Made by a program: the position numbers and the translations under genes. Positions 21,854 through 33,696 of a stretch of 64,000 nt of DNA are shown here, one piece after another. The DNA is taken from the NCBI GenBank assembly GCA_946122785.1, contig CAMGYJ010000010.1, forward strand, positions 34,079,608-34,143,607. Reading direction: 5' to 3'. Position 1 is the first letter of the stretch, and every line of letters starts with the position of its first letter. Under the pieces are notes generated by a model that was given only the letters and a program-made list of their open reading frames with translations, was not told the origin of the DNA and did no database searches. The stretch is from Linum tenue. Taxonomy: Eukaryota > Streptophyta > Magnoliopsida > Malpighiales > Linaceae.

Positions 21854-23229
21854 TGATAGCTTCGTATTTGCACATGTTTTCACTCTTGTTTCCTGTCAAT
21901 TTTAGCTCGAATTAATTGTTCCTTGGCCTATTTTACGCTAGGTTGTGTTGTTTTGTCGTATTTCAGGTCCTAGCAAGTAAAGAGGTGCATAGGCGCAAGT
22001 TTCGGGTCATTTGGAGGTCAGGTGGCGATTCACAGAACAAATTACGGGCAGCCCCTGCCAAATTACGGGCGTAATTGGTCCAGGCATGCCCGTAAAAACA
22101 ATATCGAGCCTATTTTCCCCAGAATTCCTCTCGGCAGTAAAATTACGGGCAAGCATCCACCATATTACGACCGTAATTAATTAACTACTGGCGGTAATTG
22201 TGAAACTACAGGCGTAATTCCTCCCCCATCAGAGTAAAGTGAAATGCGCGTTTTGGGCGATTTACGGGCAGACCGTGATTACGACCGTAATTCTGCCCGT
22301 ATTTCGCCCAGAATCGGGTTTTTGGAGGCAGATTCGAGCCAAGGAAGAGGCATTCGAGTTTTGAGAGCAAAAACAGAGTTTTAGAGAGAGAAAGAGCAAA
22401 GAACAAACCCTAGAAGCTATTTGGAGTGGATTTCTCACCATTGAAGCCCAGATCGCGTCCCCAGGATTGAAGATTGACATCCCATAGCAAATTTTCCTCA
22501 TCTTTATGAGTATGACTACTCTGATTTCTGTTTTCCTCTCTCTCTCTCTCTATGGAGTAGAGCCCTTCTCTCACTTGGGTATGAAGAACCCTATTTCCAT
22601 GTGTTAGGGATTTGATTGTAATGACTTGGGATGATTATACTGTTTGGTTTTAATCGAATGATGCATGTTTTATTGAATTGATTGAAGTCTGATCAGCTTT
22701 TCTTGATTTCTGCTGCAACCTGAGATAGATAGAATCTGATTAGGTTGTTAGAGCTTCTTCATTCGATAGTAGGAGATTGGTTATACGAGAGTTAGCCAGT
22801 TTACTGCTTTGTACTGGAATCCAATTCCAGTAGTGGAGTTCTGTGTTCATTGCTTCAGCTTTCTGTTCCGGTGAAGACTAGTCGTCTGCCGGGTAGTTAG
22901 ACTGAGAGGGCTTGGTCAGCTTAAGAGATTCCAAGCTACTGTCGGATCTTCCGCAGTCTAATCAACAGTGAATCAACCCAGGATAATTACAATTGAACCT
23001 AACTAAGGAGCTAGGGGGACTCATTTCCCGAGTGACTCTTCCCTGCTTGAGAAAACCGAACCATTTCCTGCTTTCTTACTGCTTTTAGTTTTAACAACAA
23101 TCAATCGCCTTAGTTGGCTAGATAATAGATAATCACGGAGTAAGCAGTAGATCTAGAACTTGCCTGTTATTGCATTCCCGGACTGCGATTACACTTGGTC
23201 GCAGTTTGGTGTTGTGTTTTGGCGTGTCA
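21854..23229 (+). repeat. 5' LTR of element D
   Basis: TGATAGC to GTGTCA, matching 33697-35070 with scattered substitutions. It has gcccgtatttcg where the other copy is shorter, and lacks the cccgggttgataat segment present near 34982. Three inverted-repeat modules (ATTACGGGC ... CCCGTAA) lie at 22040-22310. A CT microsatellite is at 22537-22551. Confidence 0.95.
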
Positions 23230-23235
23230 AGTTTT

Positions 23236-23253
23236 TGGCGCCGTTGCTGGGGA
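23236..23253 (+). other. Primer-binding site of element D
   Basis: TGGCGCCGTTGCTGGGGA, six nt after the LTR. This is the typical Athila site, complementary to the 3' end of tRNA-Asp, and is almost the same as the site of element B. Confidence 0.9.
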
Positions 23254-23374
23254 CCCTCTAGGTTATTGGGGAAACGTGAGAATTTGTTACTCTAGCTTTT
23301 TCTTTACTGCATTGTTTTCTCTTCCACCTGTGTGCCTTCACGAGTTGCCTTTGCTGGTTGTGTGCAGGTAGTGC

Positions 23375-25545
23375 ATGACCCGTAGCCAGTCAGGAGACTA
23401 ATACCACTAGACTAGGAGCTTGAACGGACCTGCAGGAACTTCAAGCGGGCTCTAAAGGCGTGACTGGCTGCGGAGGAGGCGCTAGCACAGCTACAGATCA
23501 CTGACGAAGAGGAGATGGCTGATCCAGAAAATCAGGATGTGATCAATCCAGAGGAGCCGACCATGGGATCCTACTAGACCGCCAGAGCCGCGGACATGAG
23601 GTCCCCATTCAACACCCTCATGTCCCAGCCAACAATTTTGAGGTGAGCACCTCAGTAATCACCATGCTGCGCGGTTCAGTGGTGTTCCGTGGCAAGGAGG
23701 GTGAGTGTCCCTGATCACATCTCAGGCGATTCCACGAGCTCATCTATGGAATCAAGATCAATGGGGTCCCAACAGATGCCATCCAGCTGAGGTACTTCCC
23801 ATTCACCCTGGAGGGGCAGGCCAAGGAGTGGCTAGACACTCGACCTCCGGGCTCTATCACCACGTTCGCCAACCTGGCGGACAAGTTCCTCACCCGCTAC
23901 CATCCTCCATCCAAGACGGCTGACCTACAGAAGCAAATTACCCATTTTGCTCAGGATTAGGATGAGACCATCAGGGATGCTTGGGAGAGATACACCAGTC
24001 TCTTCCTCAGGTGTCCCAATCATGGCTTCAATGATGCTTTCAAGGTGGGCACCTTCTATCACGCCCTCTTCCCGAAGGACAAGCAGCTGATTGACTCGAT
24101 CGGTTTGTGGCGGGAACATGCTGACCAAAACACCGCCACAGCTGAATCAACTCTTTGAGGAGATGGCAGAGAACGGGTACGATTGGGGAACTGCCAGGAG
24201 ATCGAGACGAGCAACAGGAAGGGGTGTGCATGCTGTGGGCGCCCAGTCATCTGAATTGGTGCAGGTGGTATCGAAGCTGGTTTCAGCTATCGATCGCTCT
24301 GGTTTGATTGCAGGTACAGGACAGCCACAGGCGATGTACTGCCAGTGGTGTGAGAGCTCCCATCACACCGTAGAGGACTGTCAGGCGATGAGGGAATCGT
24401 CTACTCCCCAGGAGCAGGTGGACTTCATCAGTAATGCCAGGCGCTTTGACCCCTACAGCAACACTTATAACGAGGGGTGGCGCCAGCATCCTAACTTTTC
24501 CTGGGCTGGGGCAAATCCCAGACCACCAGCTCCCCAGGGACCACCCGGCTTCCAGAGGCCTCCTCACCAGCCCAGACAAGGGAAATTTCACCAGCCGCAG
24601 CAGCCTCTCTACCCGCCCAGACAGGGGCCAGTTCCACCTCAGTCACAGGTGCGACCATTTCATCAGACAGGGGAAGCACCTGCAGCCCCAGTACAGGTTG
24701 ACCCGATGGCGGAATTGAGAGATTTGGTGGGTTCTCTGGCCACCTCCAGTGCAAACAAGTTCAATAACATCGAGCAGTTCATGCAGAAAGCTTCAGGTAA
24801 ATTCTTGGAGCTAGAAGCTGGTCAGAGAAACACACAGGCTGTGCTGCGGGATATACAGACTCAGCTTGGGAGTGTTGCCCAGGCTGTAGCTCAGAGGACT
24901 CCTGCTACCTTGCCTGGTCAGACCATCCTTCACCCGCAGGACCCGAATGCCAACTGCAGTGCCATCACAACCAGGAGTGGCAAGGTGACTGTCGATCCAC
25001 CTGTTCGGGCAGAGGAGAGAGAGACCCCTGCTTCAGCACTTCCAGCTAATCAGGAAGAAATGGAGAAGGAGGTTGAGGTGCCTGCTCCTAAACCGCAACC
25101 AGTGGTGAAGGAGTATGTACCACAGCTTCCCTTTCCTACTCAGTTGCACAAGGACCGACTGGAGACTGAGTTTGCCAAATTCATGGCAATGCTGAAGCAG
25201 GTAAACATAAGCATGCCCTTCGTGGAGGCATTATCGAAGATGCCCAAGTATGCCAAGTTCATGAAGGATCTCCTCACCAACAAGAGGAAGCTTGGGGAGC
25301 TGTCAACGGTGATGCTCAACGAGGAGTGTTCTGCCATCCTGCAGAATAAACTACCAGAGAAGCGAAAAGACCCAGGGAGTTTCACTATCCCATGCATGAT
25401 TGGTAGTTTGCATGTAGGGAAGTCCTTGGCGGATTTAGGCGCTAGCATAAATGTCATGCCATATAAACTGTTTAAAAAGCTAGGCCTAGGTGAACCCAGC
25501 GATACTAGGATGAGCATTCAACTTGCTGATAGGTCCATTGTGCAT
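23375..25545 (+). pseudogene. Athila gag (element D)
   Basis: Starts at ATG 23375, with stops soon after. The N-terminal capsid part (23375-24090) has many lesions, for example TAG at 23577 where element B has Trp. A one-base insertion near 24100 restores the frame, which is then open from 24091. It shows the conserved VCGGNMLTKTPPQLNQLFEEM, a zinc knuckle of spacing C-X2-C-X4-H-X4-C (about 24342-24383), a Pro/Gln-rich region and the junction to protease. Element B gag (57568-59544) matches it closely and shows where this one is broken. Confidence 0.9.
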
Positions 25546-26574
25546 CCTAGGGCAAGGGTGTAGCTAGTGGCAAACAAGGGGGTTCCATGGCACCCCCTTG
25601 GATTTGGAGAAAAACCCAAAAAGTAATTATATTAGTATGTTAATAATGATACTTAATTCCATAATTTCAATTCAATTGTCAAATGTGCTATTGAAATTGT
25701 GAAACGATTGACCAGTCTTTCGCATCAAGTGAATTGAAATTGTGAATAGCGTTTGGTGGGATCCATTAAGTGTGAAATCTTGATAGTTTGGTCGATTCAT
25801 ATAGTTTTAGAATAATTTCACAATATGAAATATGAAGCTGTATATGTAAAAAAAAAAATTATGGGACCCCCTTGAATAAAATCCTGACTACGTCACTGTC
25901 CTAGGGGTATAGCAGAGGGCTTGATAGTCGCAGTAGGGCCATTTTCATACCCTGTTGATTTTGTGATTTTGGACAGAAATGAAGATGTTGATGTGCCATT
26001 CATACTGGGTAGACCTTTTCTCGCCACCGCCAAGGCGCTTATTGATGTGAATGATGAAAAATTGATTTTGCGAGCTGGGGGTGAACAAATCACCTTTTCT
26101 GTTTATGATAATATGAAACACCCCCAGCTCCATGATGATTTAGACTACTGTGATGTTGTTGCTGATTTTGAGACCGCACTCGCCATCACGAGTGCGGGTA
26201 CTGATGATTTCCTTGAGAGTTATCTTTTGCTAGGGGAACAGGCATCACAGGATGTGCAGCTGGAGGAGCAGCTTGCGGCGCTGGACGAGGCTGCGATCGA
26301 GGGGCGAGAGATATCATTCAAGCCGATCCCTATCTCGCCCCGGATCGCTACATCATTGGAGGAGCCACTAGAGTTGGAGCTTAAGCCCCTCCCATCTCAC
26401 CTGGAGTATGCATTTCTCCGGGAGGGGAATAAGCTCCCGGTCATTATTAGCTCGGATCTGACACCCGAGCAGAAGAGCAGGCTGGTGGCTCTGCTGCAGA
26501 AGTATGCCCGGCCATGGCATGGAAGATCACAAAAATCAGAGGCATTAGCCCATCCTTCTGCTCCCACAAAATTC
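25399..26574 (+). pseudogene. Athila aspartic protease and linker (element D)
   Basis: Protease-like domain with the active-site region LADLGASINVMPY (about 25429-25467), split by a 346-bp MITE at 25553. It continues after the insertion with PVDFVILDRNEDVDVPFILGRPFL (25950-26030). The frame continues through an acidic linker to a stop at 26575-26577. DLGA instead of D[ST]GA is common in Athila copies. Confidence 0.85.
25553..25898 (+). mobile_element. hAT-type MITE
   Basis: 346 bp, non-coding, flanked by a perfect 8-bp target duplication TCCTAGGG (25545-25552 and 25899-25906), the hAT signature length. Ends are imperfect inverted repeats: CAAGGGTGTAGCTAGTGG on the left and CAGTGACGTAGTCAGGA on the right (reverse complement), each followed by an AAGGGGG block. 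Removing it and one duplication restores the protease reading, so it inserted after element D. Confidence 0.9.
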
Positions 26575-27593
26575 TGATGGAGGATGAGGTTAAGCCAGTC
26601 AGGTAGCCGCAGCGAAGATTGTCTCCTAACTTGGAGGCAGTGGTACGGGCAGAGATTATGAAGCTCATGGATGCAGGGATCATCTTTGCTATATCTGATA
26701 GCAAGTGGGTCAGTCCCACTCAGGTGGTCCCGAAGAAAGGCGAGATGACTGTGGTCCCGAATGAGAAGAAGGAGTTGATCCCGATGCGGACCGTGATCGA
26801 CTGGAGAGTCTGCATCGATTACCGGTGCTTGAACGACGCCACCAGGAAAGATCATTTTCCCCTACCTTTCATTGATCAGATGCTGGAGAGGTTGGCTGGC
26901 CATGAGTTTTATTGCTTCCTGGATGGCATGTCTGGTTACTTCCAGATTCCTATTGCACCGGAGGATCAGGCGAAGACCACATTCACTTGCCCCTTCGGTA
27001 CCTTTGCTTACCGGAGGATTCCATTTGGGCTGTGTAATGCACCGGCGACCTTCCAGAGATGCATGCTGGCGATCTTCGACCGACTGGTTGGAGAGATCAT
27101 GGAAGTCTTCATGGATGATTTCTCGGTATATGGAGACTCCTTCACTCACTGTCTCCATAACCTGGAACTCGTTCTGAAGAGGTGCGAGGAGACTAATCTG
27201 GCACTCAGTTGGGAGAAGTGCCATTTTATGGTTCGTGAGGGTATTGTGCTCGGGCACAAGATCTCCAAGCAGGGGATTGAGGTGGATCGCGCGAAGATTG
27301 AGACGATCAGTCAGCTACCTCCTCCTGTTTCTGTGAAGGGGATTCGCAGCTTTCTGGGTCATGCAGGCTTCTACCGGCGCTTCATCAAAGATTTCTCGAA
27401 GATTGCCCTGCCTTTGACCAAGCTGCTGGAGAAGGATGCACCATTCCAGTTCACTCCCGAGTGCACAGCTGCATTTGAGACTCTGAAGGAGAAGCTTACC
27501 CATGCACCTATCATGGTGACTCCTGACTGGTCTCTTCCTTTTGAGCTGATGTGCGATGCGAGTGACTATGCAGTCGGAGCAGTTCTGGGTTAG
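26574..27593 (+). pseudogene. Athila reverse transcriptase (element D)
   Basis: Ty3/gypsy reverse transcriptase. It carries SPTQVVPKKG, RVCIDYRCLN, DGMSGYFQI, FGLCNAPATFQR and the catalytic FMDD (27108-27119), then the connection region (SFLGHAGFYRRFI). Only TAG at 26604-26606 and TAG at 27591-27593 interrupt the frame. The frame is shared with RNase H and integrase downstream. Confidence 0.93.
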
Positions 27594-28100
27594 AGACGCG
27601 AGAAGCACTTCCAGCCCATCTACTACGCGTTGAAGACCTTGAACGATGCATAGGAGAATTACACCACCACAGAGAAGGAGCTCCTCGCTGTGGTGTATGC
27701 ATTTGACAAGTTCCGGCTATATCTGGTGCTCTCCCACGTGGTGGTCTACACAGATCACTCGGCGATTCGCTACTTGATGAGCAAGGCTGATGTAAAGCCT
27801 AGGCTCATCCGCTGGATCCTACTTCTGCAGGAATTCGACATAGAGATCCAGGACAAGAAAGGAGCCGAGAATGTTGCTGCAGATCATCTCTCACGGTTGG
27901 AAGCCCCTCCGGTGGACAACTTCTTGGAAGAGATCGACGACTCCTTCCCGGGTGAGCGATTGCTGGCGATGACACTGGTGGACAGCGTGACCCCTTGGTA
28001 TTCTGACTTTGCCAATTATCTGGTGGGCAAGCAGTTACCCAAGGGGATGGCTACTCATGCGAAGCGCAAGTTCTTCTCCGATCTGAAGCACGACTTCTGG
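27594..28100 (+). pseudogene. Athila RNase H (element D)
   Basis: RNase H of the same pol frame. The first catalytic Asp is in CDASDYAVGAVLG just before the stop at 27591. TTTEKELLAVVYA and VVYTDHSAIRYL (27660-27775) follow, then the end motif AADHLSRLE. TAG at 27651-27653 interrupts it. Confidence 0.9.
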
Positions 28101-29273
28101 GAGGATCCTTACCTCTTCAAAATCGGAGCAGATGGCGTGATCCGGCGCTGTGTCATGGAGCACGAGATGGGAGACATCCTGTCTCAATGCCACGAGGGAC
28201 CTACTGGAGGTCACAATGGAGGAAACCGCACGGCGCGGAAGGTGCTACAGTCGGGCTTCTATTGGCCTTCGCTTTTCAAGGATGCAGACACCTTCGTACG
28301 ATAGTGCGACCGCTGCCAAAGGTCAGGTAACATTTCTTCCCGGGATGAGATGCCCCAACATATCTCTGTTATTTGTGAAATTTTTGATGTTTGGGGTATC
28401 GATTTCATGGGCCCATTCCCTCCATCTTTTGGCAATCTATACATATTGGTTGCAGTGGACTACGTCTCGAGGTGGCCAGAAGCTCAAGCCATGCCCACCA
28501 ATGATGCAAGACGGGTCTGCTCTTTTCTGAAGCAGTTGTTCTCCCGGTTCGGGACACCTCGCGCCATTATTAGTGATAGAGGTACCCATTTTCAAGGGAA
28601 ATTCACTAAACTCCTCTCTCGCTATGGCGTTAAGCATCAGGTGTCGGTGGCCTACCATCCCCAGTCAAATGGGCAGGCCGAGCTGACGAACCGGGAGCTA
28701 AAAAGAATAATTGAAAAGACGGTGGATCAGTCCCGCAAGGATTGGTCCACCAAGCTCGATGATGCTCTCTGGGCGTATAGGACTGCCTATAAAAATCCGA
28801 TTGGCACTTCTCCCTATAGGCTTGTCTATGGGAAGGCGTGCCATTTGCCGGTAGAGTTAGAGCACAAGGCCTTCTTGGCCATTAAGCTGCTAAACCTGGA
28901 TTTGAGTGTTGCAGGTAAAGAACGTAAGTTGCAGCTGCTGGAGTTGGAGGAGTGGCGTTACCACGCCTATGAGAACACCCTGCTCTACAAAGAGCGCACC
29001 AAGCGTCTCCACGACGCGCGGTTGAGGGGCCCGAAGGAGTTTCAGGTAGGTGATCGTGTTCTGCTCTTCAATGCACGCCTGAAACTCTTTCCGGGCAAGC
29101 TCCGTTCGAGGTGGTCGGGACCCTTCACGGTCACCCAAGTTTTCCCGCACGGTGCGTTGGAGATCAGCAATGCTCAAACCGAGCCATTCAAGGTGAATGG
29201 CCACCTCCTAAAGTTGTATTTGGGAGGTGCTATCGAGCGCGGAGAGCTGCTGATAAAGCTCGAGGACCCTTAG
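28101..29273 (+). pseudogene. Athila integrase (element D)
   Basis: Integrase with an HHCC zinc-binding N-terminus (HEGPTGGHNGG to CDRCQ, 28190-28320), interrupted by TAG at 28302-28304. The DDE core is intact: Asp in IDFMGPF, Asp in ISDRGTHF, Glu in [11 protein letters not shown]. The C-terminal GPF/Y-like module ends at 29273. The core from 28350 is fully open. Confidence 0.93.
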
Positions 29274-30637
29274 TTCCTCTACTGGCGTCCAGCTAAAAGA
29301 CGATAAAGAAGCGCTTGTGGGGAGGCAACCCCACCACGGTTTGCATTTCTATTCTTTTTCCTTTTAAATTTTTGTCGTTTACGAGTCTTTGAGTCTGTCT
29401 GGAGTGTTTCTCGTGCCCCGGATGGTCTATTTTTGTCTATGGTGGTGTTTTTTTTTTCGAGCCGGGGCACGCTCGGGTTTGGTTGTTCAAAATTGCAGCT
29501 TAAAAACTGGAGAAAAGAGCCTTCGGCAGTGAAATTACGGGCATGGGGGGCCAAATTACGGTCGTAATCTTACTGCCCCCTGCCCGTAATTAAGCCAGAA
29601 GAGGGAAAAGGCTCGGCAATAAAATTACGGGCAGGATCTGACCGATTACGGTCGTAATCCTGCCAGTAATTATATCAGAGGGGCAATCTGCTCTCGGCAG
29701 TCGAATTACGGGCTGCCAGGGGGTAATTACGGCCGTAATTGTGCCCGTAATTACCCCCGAAATTTTTTTAAAAACCGCTCTGCCGAGAATCTCCCTTTCT
29801 CTCCTCATTTTTCTGGTCAAACTCTCTCTCTCTTTTCTCACCGGAAAATCGCCCCACCTTCTTCTCCGGTGGTTTTCCGGCCATAACTCATTCATCGGAG
29901 CTCCAGATTAAAATCTGAGACCACCCCCATGCTCGTCTCGTCGGCGCCCACAAGTCTATACCAGTGGGGTCGAGTTTGGCGGTGGTTTGGATCACCGGAA
30001 AACTGCGACCCTTGGTGTTCTTCCGACCCGATCTCTCTCCTCCGACCTCCAATCGAGAAACCGCGACCACCACCGCGTTCCTGGCATCCGGGCCCTCATT
30101 CCCCAAAGTTTTGGGTCATTTTGGCGGTGGTGAAGTCGCCGGCGGCGAAACTCCGGCGAGCCTACCGGCGAATTTTCCGGCGACTGTCGTGGAGTCACCC
30201 TCTTCCCTCACCTTCCCTGTGATACCCTCTTGTACCTCCAGGTGTGTTTCTCTCTTTTTCATTGTGATTTGTGGAGGATTGGTATTATGGGTTTTTAGTG
30301 AGGGAATTCGGGGGTTAGGTCGTGTTTGAATGAATTCGGTAGGCCTCCGGCATTACATGCTTTGATGTTACTATTTTGGTAGGCCTACCGTGCAGCATGT
30401 GTGTGTGATTATCCCGCTTGGAGCCTCATTTGATATCCGGGTTTATTATCCGAGGGCTCCAAGTGCGTTTAATCTTTGATGGTTGGTGATTGGTCTTGAT
30501 TGCCTTTCCTCCCCTGGGGCCTAGTCCACTGTCCGCTTTTCTGAATCGAGGGCCCCGGGTGTGGTTGCTTGTGAACTCACCATTGACGAATTTCCATGTA
30601 TGTTGTTGTGCTTTTGCTGCTTTTTGGCTGCAGGACC
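29274..30637 (+). other. Post-integrase spacer of element D
   Basis: Non-coding Athila spacer. It includes the block after pol (ggcgtccagctaaaagacg), the three hairpin modules, and a GC-rich stretch at 29890-30240 with short overlapping frames on both strands but no known motif. It ends in a pyrimidine-rich tract and CAG (30633), a plausible splice acceptor. Confidence 0.6.
29527..29760 (+). repeat. Three inverted-repeat modules after integrase (element D)
   Basis: Each unit has the form cggcagt-N-aattacgggc ... attacgg[ct]cgtaat ... gcccgtaatt. The outer arms pair with each other and the centre is itself a palindrome. Units are at about 29527-29592, 29620-29680 and 29694-29757. The same modules occur three times in each LTR. 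Confidence 0.85.
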
Positions 30638-31855
30638 ATGAACACTTACCTGAACATGCTCGACGCCGACCAGAGGAAGACTTTGCGGGACATCCGACGC
30701 CGCAAATTCGTTCAGCACCATTACCTCGATTGGAGGGTTTTCGAGGAGCTGGGTGCTCGCGAGGCAATGGAGGCTTCCATCTGCGCTTACTCTTGGCGCC
30801 GCCTCCTCTGCCTTGCTGAGCCGATCTATCAGGAGCTCCTCTAGGAGTTCTACTCCTCCTTCGAGCATTTCCGGACCCACACGGGCGCGCACAGCAACGC
30901 CATCCAGTTCCGACTCGGCGGAGAGTTTCACTCCCTTAGCTATGATGATTTCGGTCGGGCACTGGGGCTCCTTCCACCATTCGCCTATCACCTGGCCATC
31001 GAAGAGCCCGACAGTCCCATCTTTCGGGACCAGCAATTCTTCGAGAGGATCTGCCTCCCGGAGTTCGCAGGCGCTGTATTCACACCGGGCTACACCACGG
31101 CTACTCAGTTGCGCCCAGAGTGGCGCATCCTCAACCAGCTGTTGGGGAAATCTTAAACCCCCAGCGAGGGCTCCACCAGTCATCTTTAGCTCCGCACCTT
31201 ACATTGCCTGCACTCCATCAGCTAGGAGGTAGACAACCTCCATCTGTCCTCTCTCATCGCCAAGACTGTCGTCAAGGCTTCTCGGTGTGGTCGAGCCCTG
31301 GCGTGTGGGCCGGTGGTCACTGCCCTGGCACGCCACTTCAACATCGACCTCTCCGGGTTCACTATCATACTGCCCGCGACGCCTTTCTCAAGGGACACCC
31401 TACGGCGCCAGCTGATACTGCAGCGCGACGGACGTGACCTGGATCCAGGGCCTTCCTCGCCCTGTTCCTCGTGCACCAGAGGGTGAGGACCTCCCCGAGG
31501 CGAGTGATGCTGCAACCCGTCGGACCACTCGTCGGATGAATCGTCGGACCACTCCTTCTGTGCCTGGCACCTCCACCTTCGCTGCCGGCCCGTCTGCTGC
31601 AGCACCCACCACTTACATTGCCGAGTAGCTGGCGGCCATTTCCCGCCAGAATGAGCAGATCCTTGCTGGCCAGGAGCACCTCAATGCCCGACTCGACCGT
31701 GAGCGCGAAGGTCGCCGCCGCATCATTTCGGCTCAGCATTACATGATGAGCTACTGGGACATGGATCCTGCTGCTGTTAGCTACCCTTGGGAGGCGTCCC
31801 CGGAGCATGAGGATTACTACCCGCCTCCAGCTGGCGACGGAGACGATGAGCACTA
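30638..31855 (+). pseudogene. Athila env-like ORF (element D)
   Basis: Starts at ATG 30638 (MNTYLNMLDADQRKTL). It resembles the third ORF of Athila elements (ATHILA ORF-1 or plant transposon-protein family), of unproven function and sometimes called env-like. Typical stretches: HHYLDWRVFEELGARE, EFYSSFEHFRTHTG, IQFRLGGEFHSLSYDDFGRALGLL and FERICLPEFAGAVFTPGY. In-frame stops at 30842 and 31154 and later frameshifts break it. No convincing transmembrane segment is left in the damaged C-terminal part. Confidence 0.75.
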
Positions 31856-33683
31856 AGCTGGCTCTGCTAGCCCATCGAGTTGGGCTCTGCTTTTGTCTTT
31901 CTTTCCAGACTTAGACTCCGTATTGTGTTTGTTTCTTTTTCTTAGTTCTAGTTGTGTGGATTGTAGACTTGGAACTATGATTTCTTTCACCCAATGTGTG
32001 TGCGTTTTGTTGCCTCTAGCTTTGAGCCCGTTGGACTGGTCCTTGTCCAGTCCTCTCCTATTGACTGGTCCGCCATCCAGTCAACGTTCCTAACCACTGT
32101 TTCACGGTAAAATCGTTCCCCTTCCCTCTGCTCCATTGAGGACACTGTCGCATTTAAGTGTGGGGGGGGTTCTTTGTATTTATTGGAAGTTGGAACGTAT
32201 ATATGTGTGCTTGGAGCCTAGTCCGCTGTCCAAATCTCAAGATTTGAGGGCTCCAAGCACTGATGTTGCATGATCATATTGGCACTATGGTTTAATTGGT
32301 GAATCAAACGGCTTTCGAATGAATGCATGACAACTGGATTGCGACTATGACAACCTTTAATGATGACTGAGATTTGCAGTAGAGTTGTGTAGGGGTTCAG
32401 TGTTTCAACTGTTTTCTTACCAACTGTGACTTGAATGGATCACTTGTTCGTGACAATAGTTTATGCATCTTGTTCAGGGAATCAGAATGTGGGATAGAGC
32501 ATATAGGTAGCAATGTGAGATTTGAGCCTGCTCGTTTCTTTCTTGTGCGATAGAGCCCTCTTTCATGATGTGTAGCATTTAAGTTGTCATTAGCTAAGAT
32601 GATGGAGGCATAGGATTAGCCCACGACCAAATTGAATGTCCTAGTGTGTCATACCCCCTAGTCAGCCCTTTGAGTCGTGTGTTATCCCTTCTTTCGGTCT
32701 GTAATGAAAAATCACCCTTTTGCATCTTTTAGAAGGTTCCACAGAGTGGTTTTTACATGTTCTCTGCTGTTTCTTCTAAATTTAATGTGAGTGTTGGAGG
32801 CAGTGCTTAAAAGTTGGGCATGTGTTTGAGATATGTGCAGAAGTGGTGGCTCTCTTAAGAAATGGAAAAAATGAAAGAAAAACAAAGAAAAAATGGAAGC
32901 AAAAGAGAGCCACTACCAAAAATCTGAATAATGCCCAGTAAGTAGTGTTTCTTAGCAGTCTGGCTTGGAAATGCTGACATTTATATAACCTCCTTCGCTC
33001 TTGTGCTCTTGAGATATTGAGTAATGCAGAATGGTAGAAAGGAAATACTGGTTTGTTTGATTGTGATTGTGTGGGTTTGGAAATGTGGAACCTTGTGCTA
33101 TGAATACTTCCACCACCTAAAAGGCCTTTTCCCCATGTTCAAGACCCTAACCAGTCATTTGAACCTGTGTCTAAGACCTCCGGATTAGTTAGTGGTGACA
33201 CCCCATATGTGAACTCTAACATTTAGAGTCTGCCATCATGGTGAAGAGATGTTAGGGATTGAGAGAAATAGCATGCGCATTTTTCGCATCAAATTGTCCT
33301 GGCCCCACAGGTCGAGAGTGAGTGATTCATTTTCATATTCTATATACTCTTGTATCCCGGTGAGAACCTAGATTGCTCGATCTCTATTCTGATGTCTTGA
33401 GTTGGATGCATGAGGTGACTGTTTTGAGTAAGTGGTTGAGTCAAGTCTAGGTTGGTTGGTGAACAGAAGGGAGACTCTTCCTTTACTCGATTTTACTGCA
33501 CTCGAATGTCCTTTGTGGTGGTTGTCCAGGTTGCTATTGAAGTTGTTCATGAGTTGATGTTTGAAAACCAGTACGATTCACGTGTTCTGTGCCTTTATGA
33601 CTTGTCCCCAATGTTGGTTGATTGAAATATGTGAGCTTACCTTGTGTCTGACTTGGTTTGCTTGGGGACAAGCAAACGGTTAA
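31856..33683 (+). other. 3' spacer of element D
   Basis: Non-coding sequence between the env-like ORF and the polypurine tract, with a G8 run at 32162-32169 and no open frame of note. Long 3' spacers are normal in Athila elements. Confidence 0.6.
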
Positions 33684-33694
33684 GTGTGGGGGAA
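33684..33694 (+). other. Polypurine tract of element D
   Basis: gtgtgggggaa, directly before the 3' LTR at 33697. The same string, reverse-complemented, precedes the LTR of element B at 55065 and 46975. Confidence 0.8.
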
Positions 33695-33696
33695 TT

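Noticed and set aside
29888..30329. Overlapping frames in the GC-rich stretch after the element D integrase
   Set aside because: Both strands open by composition; the stretch lies in the known non-coding spacer of Athila elements and shows no motif.
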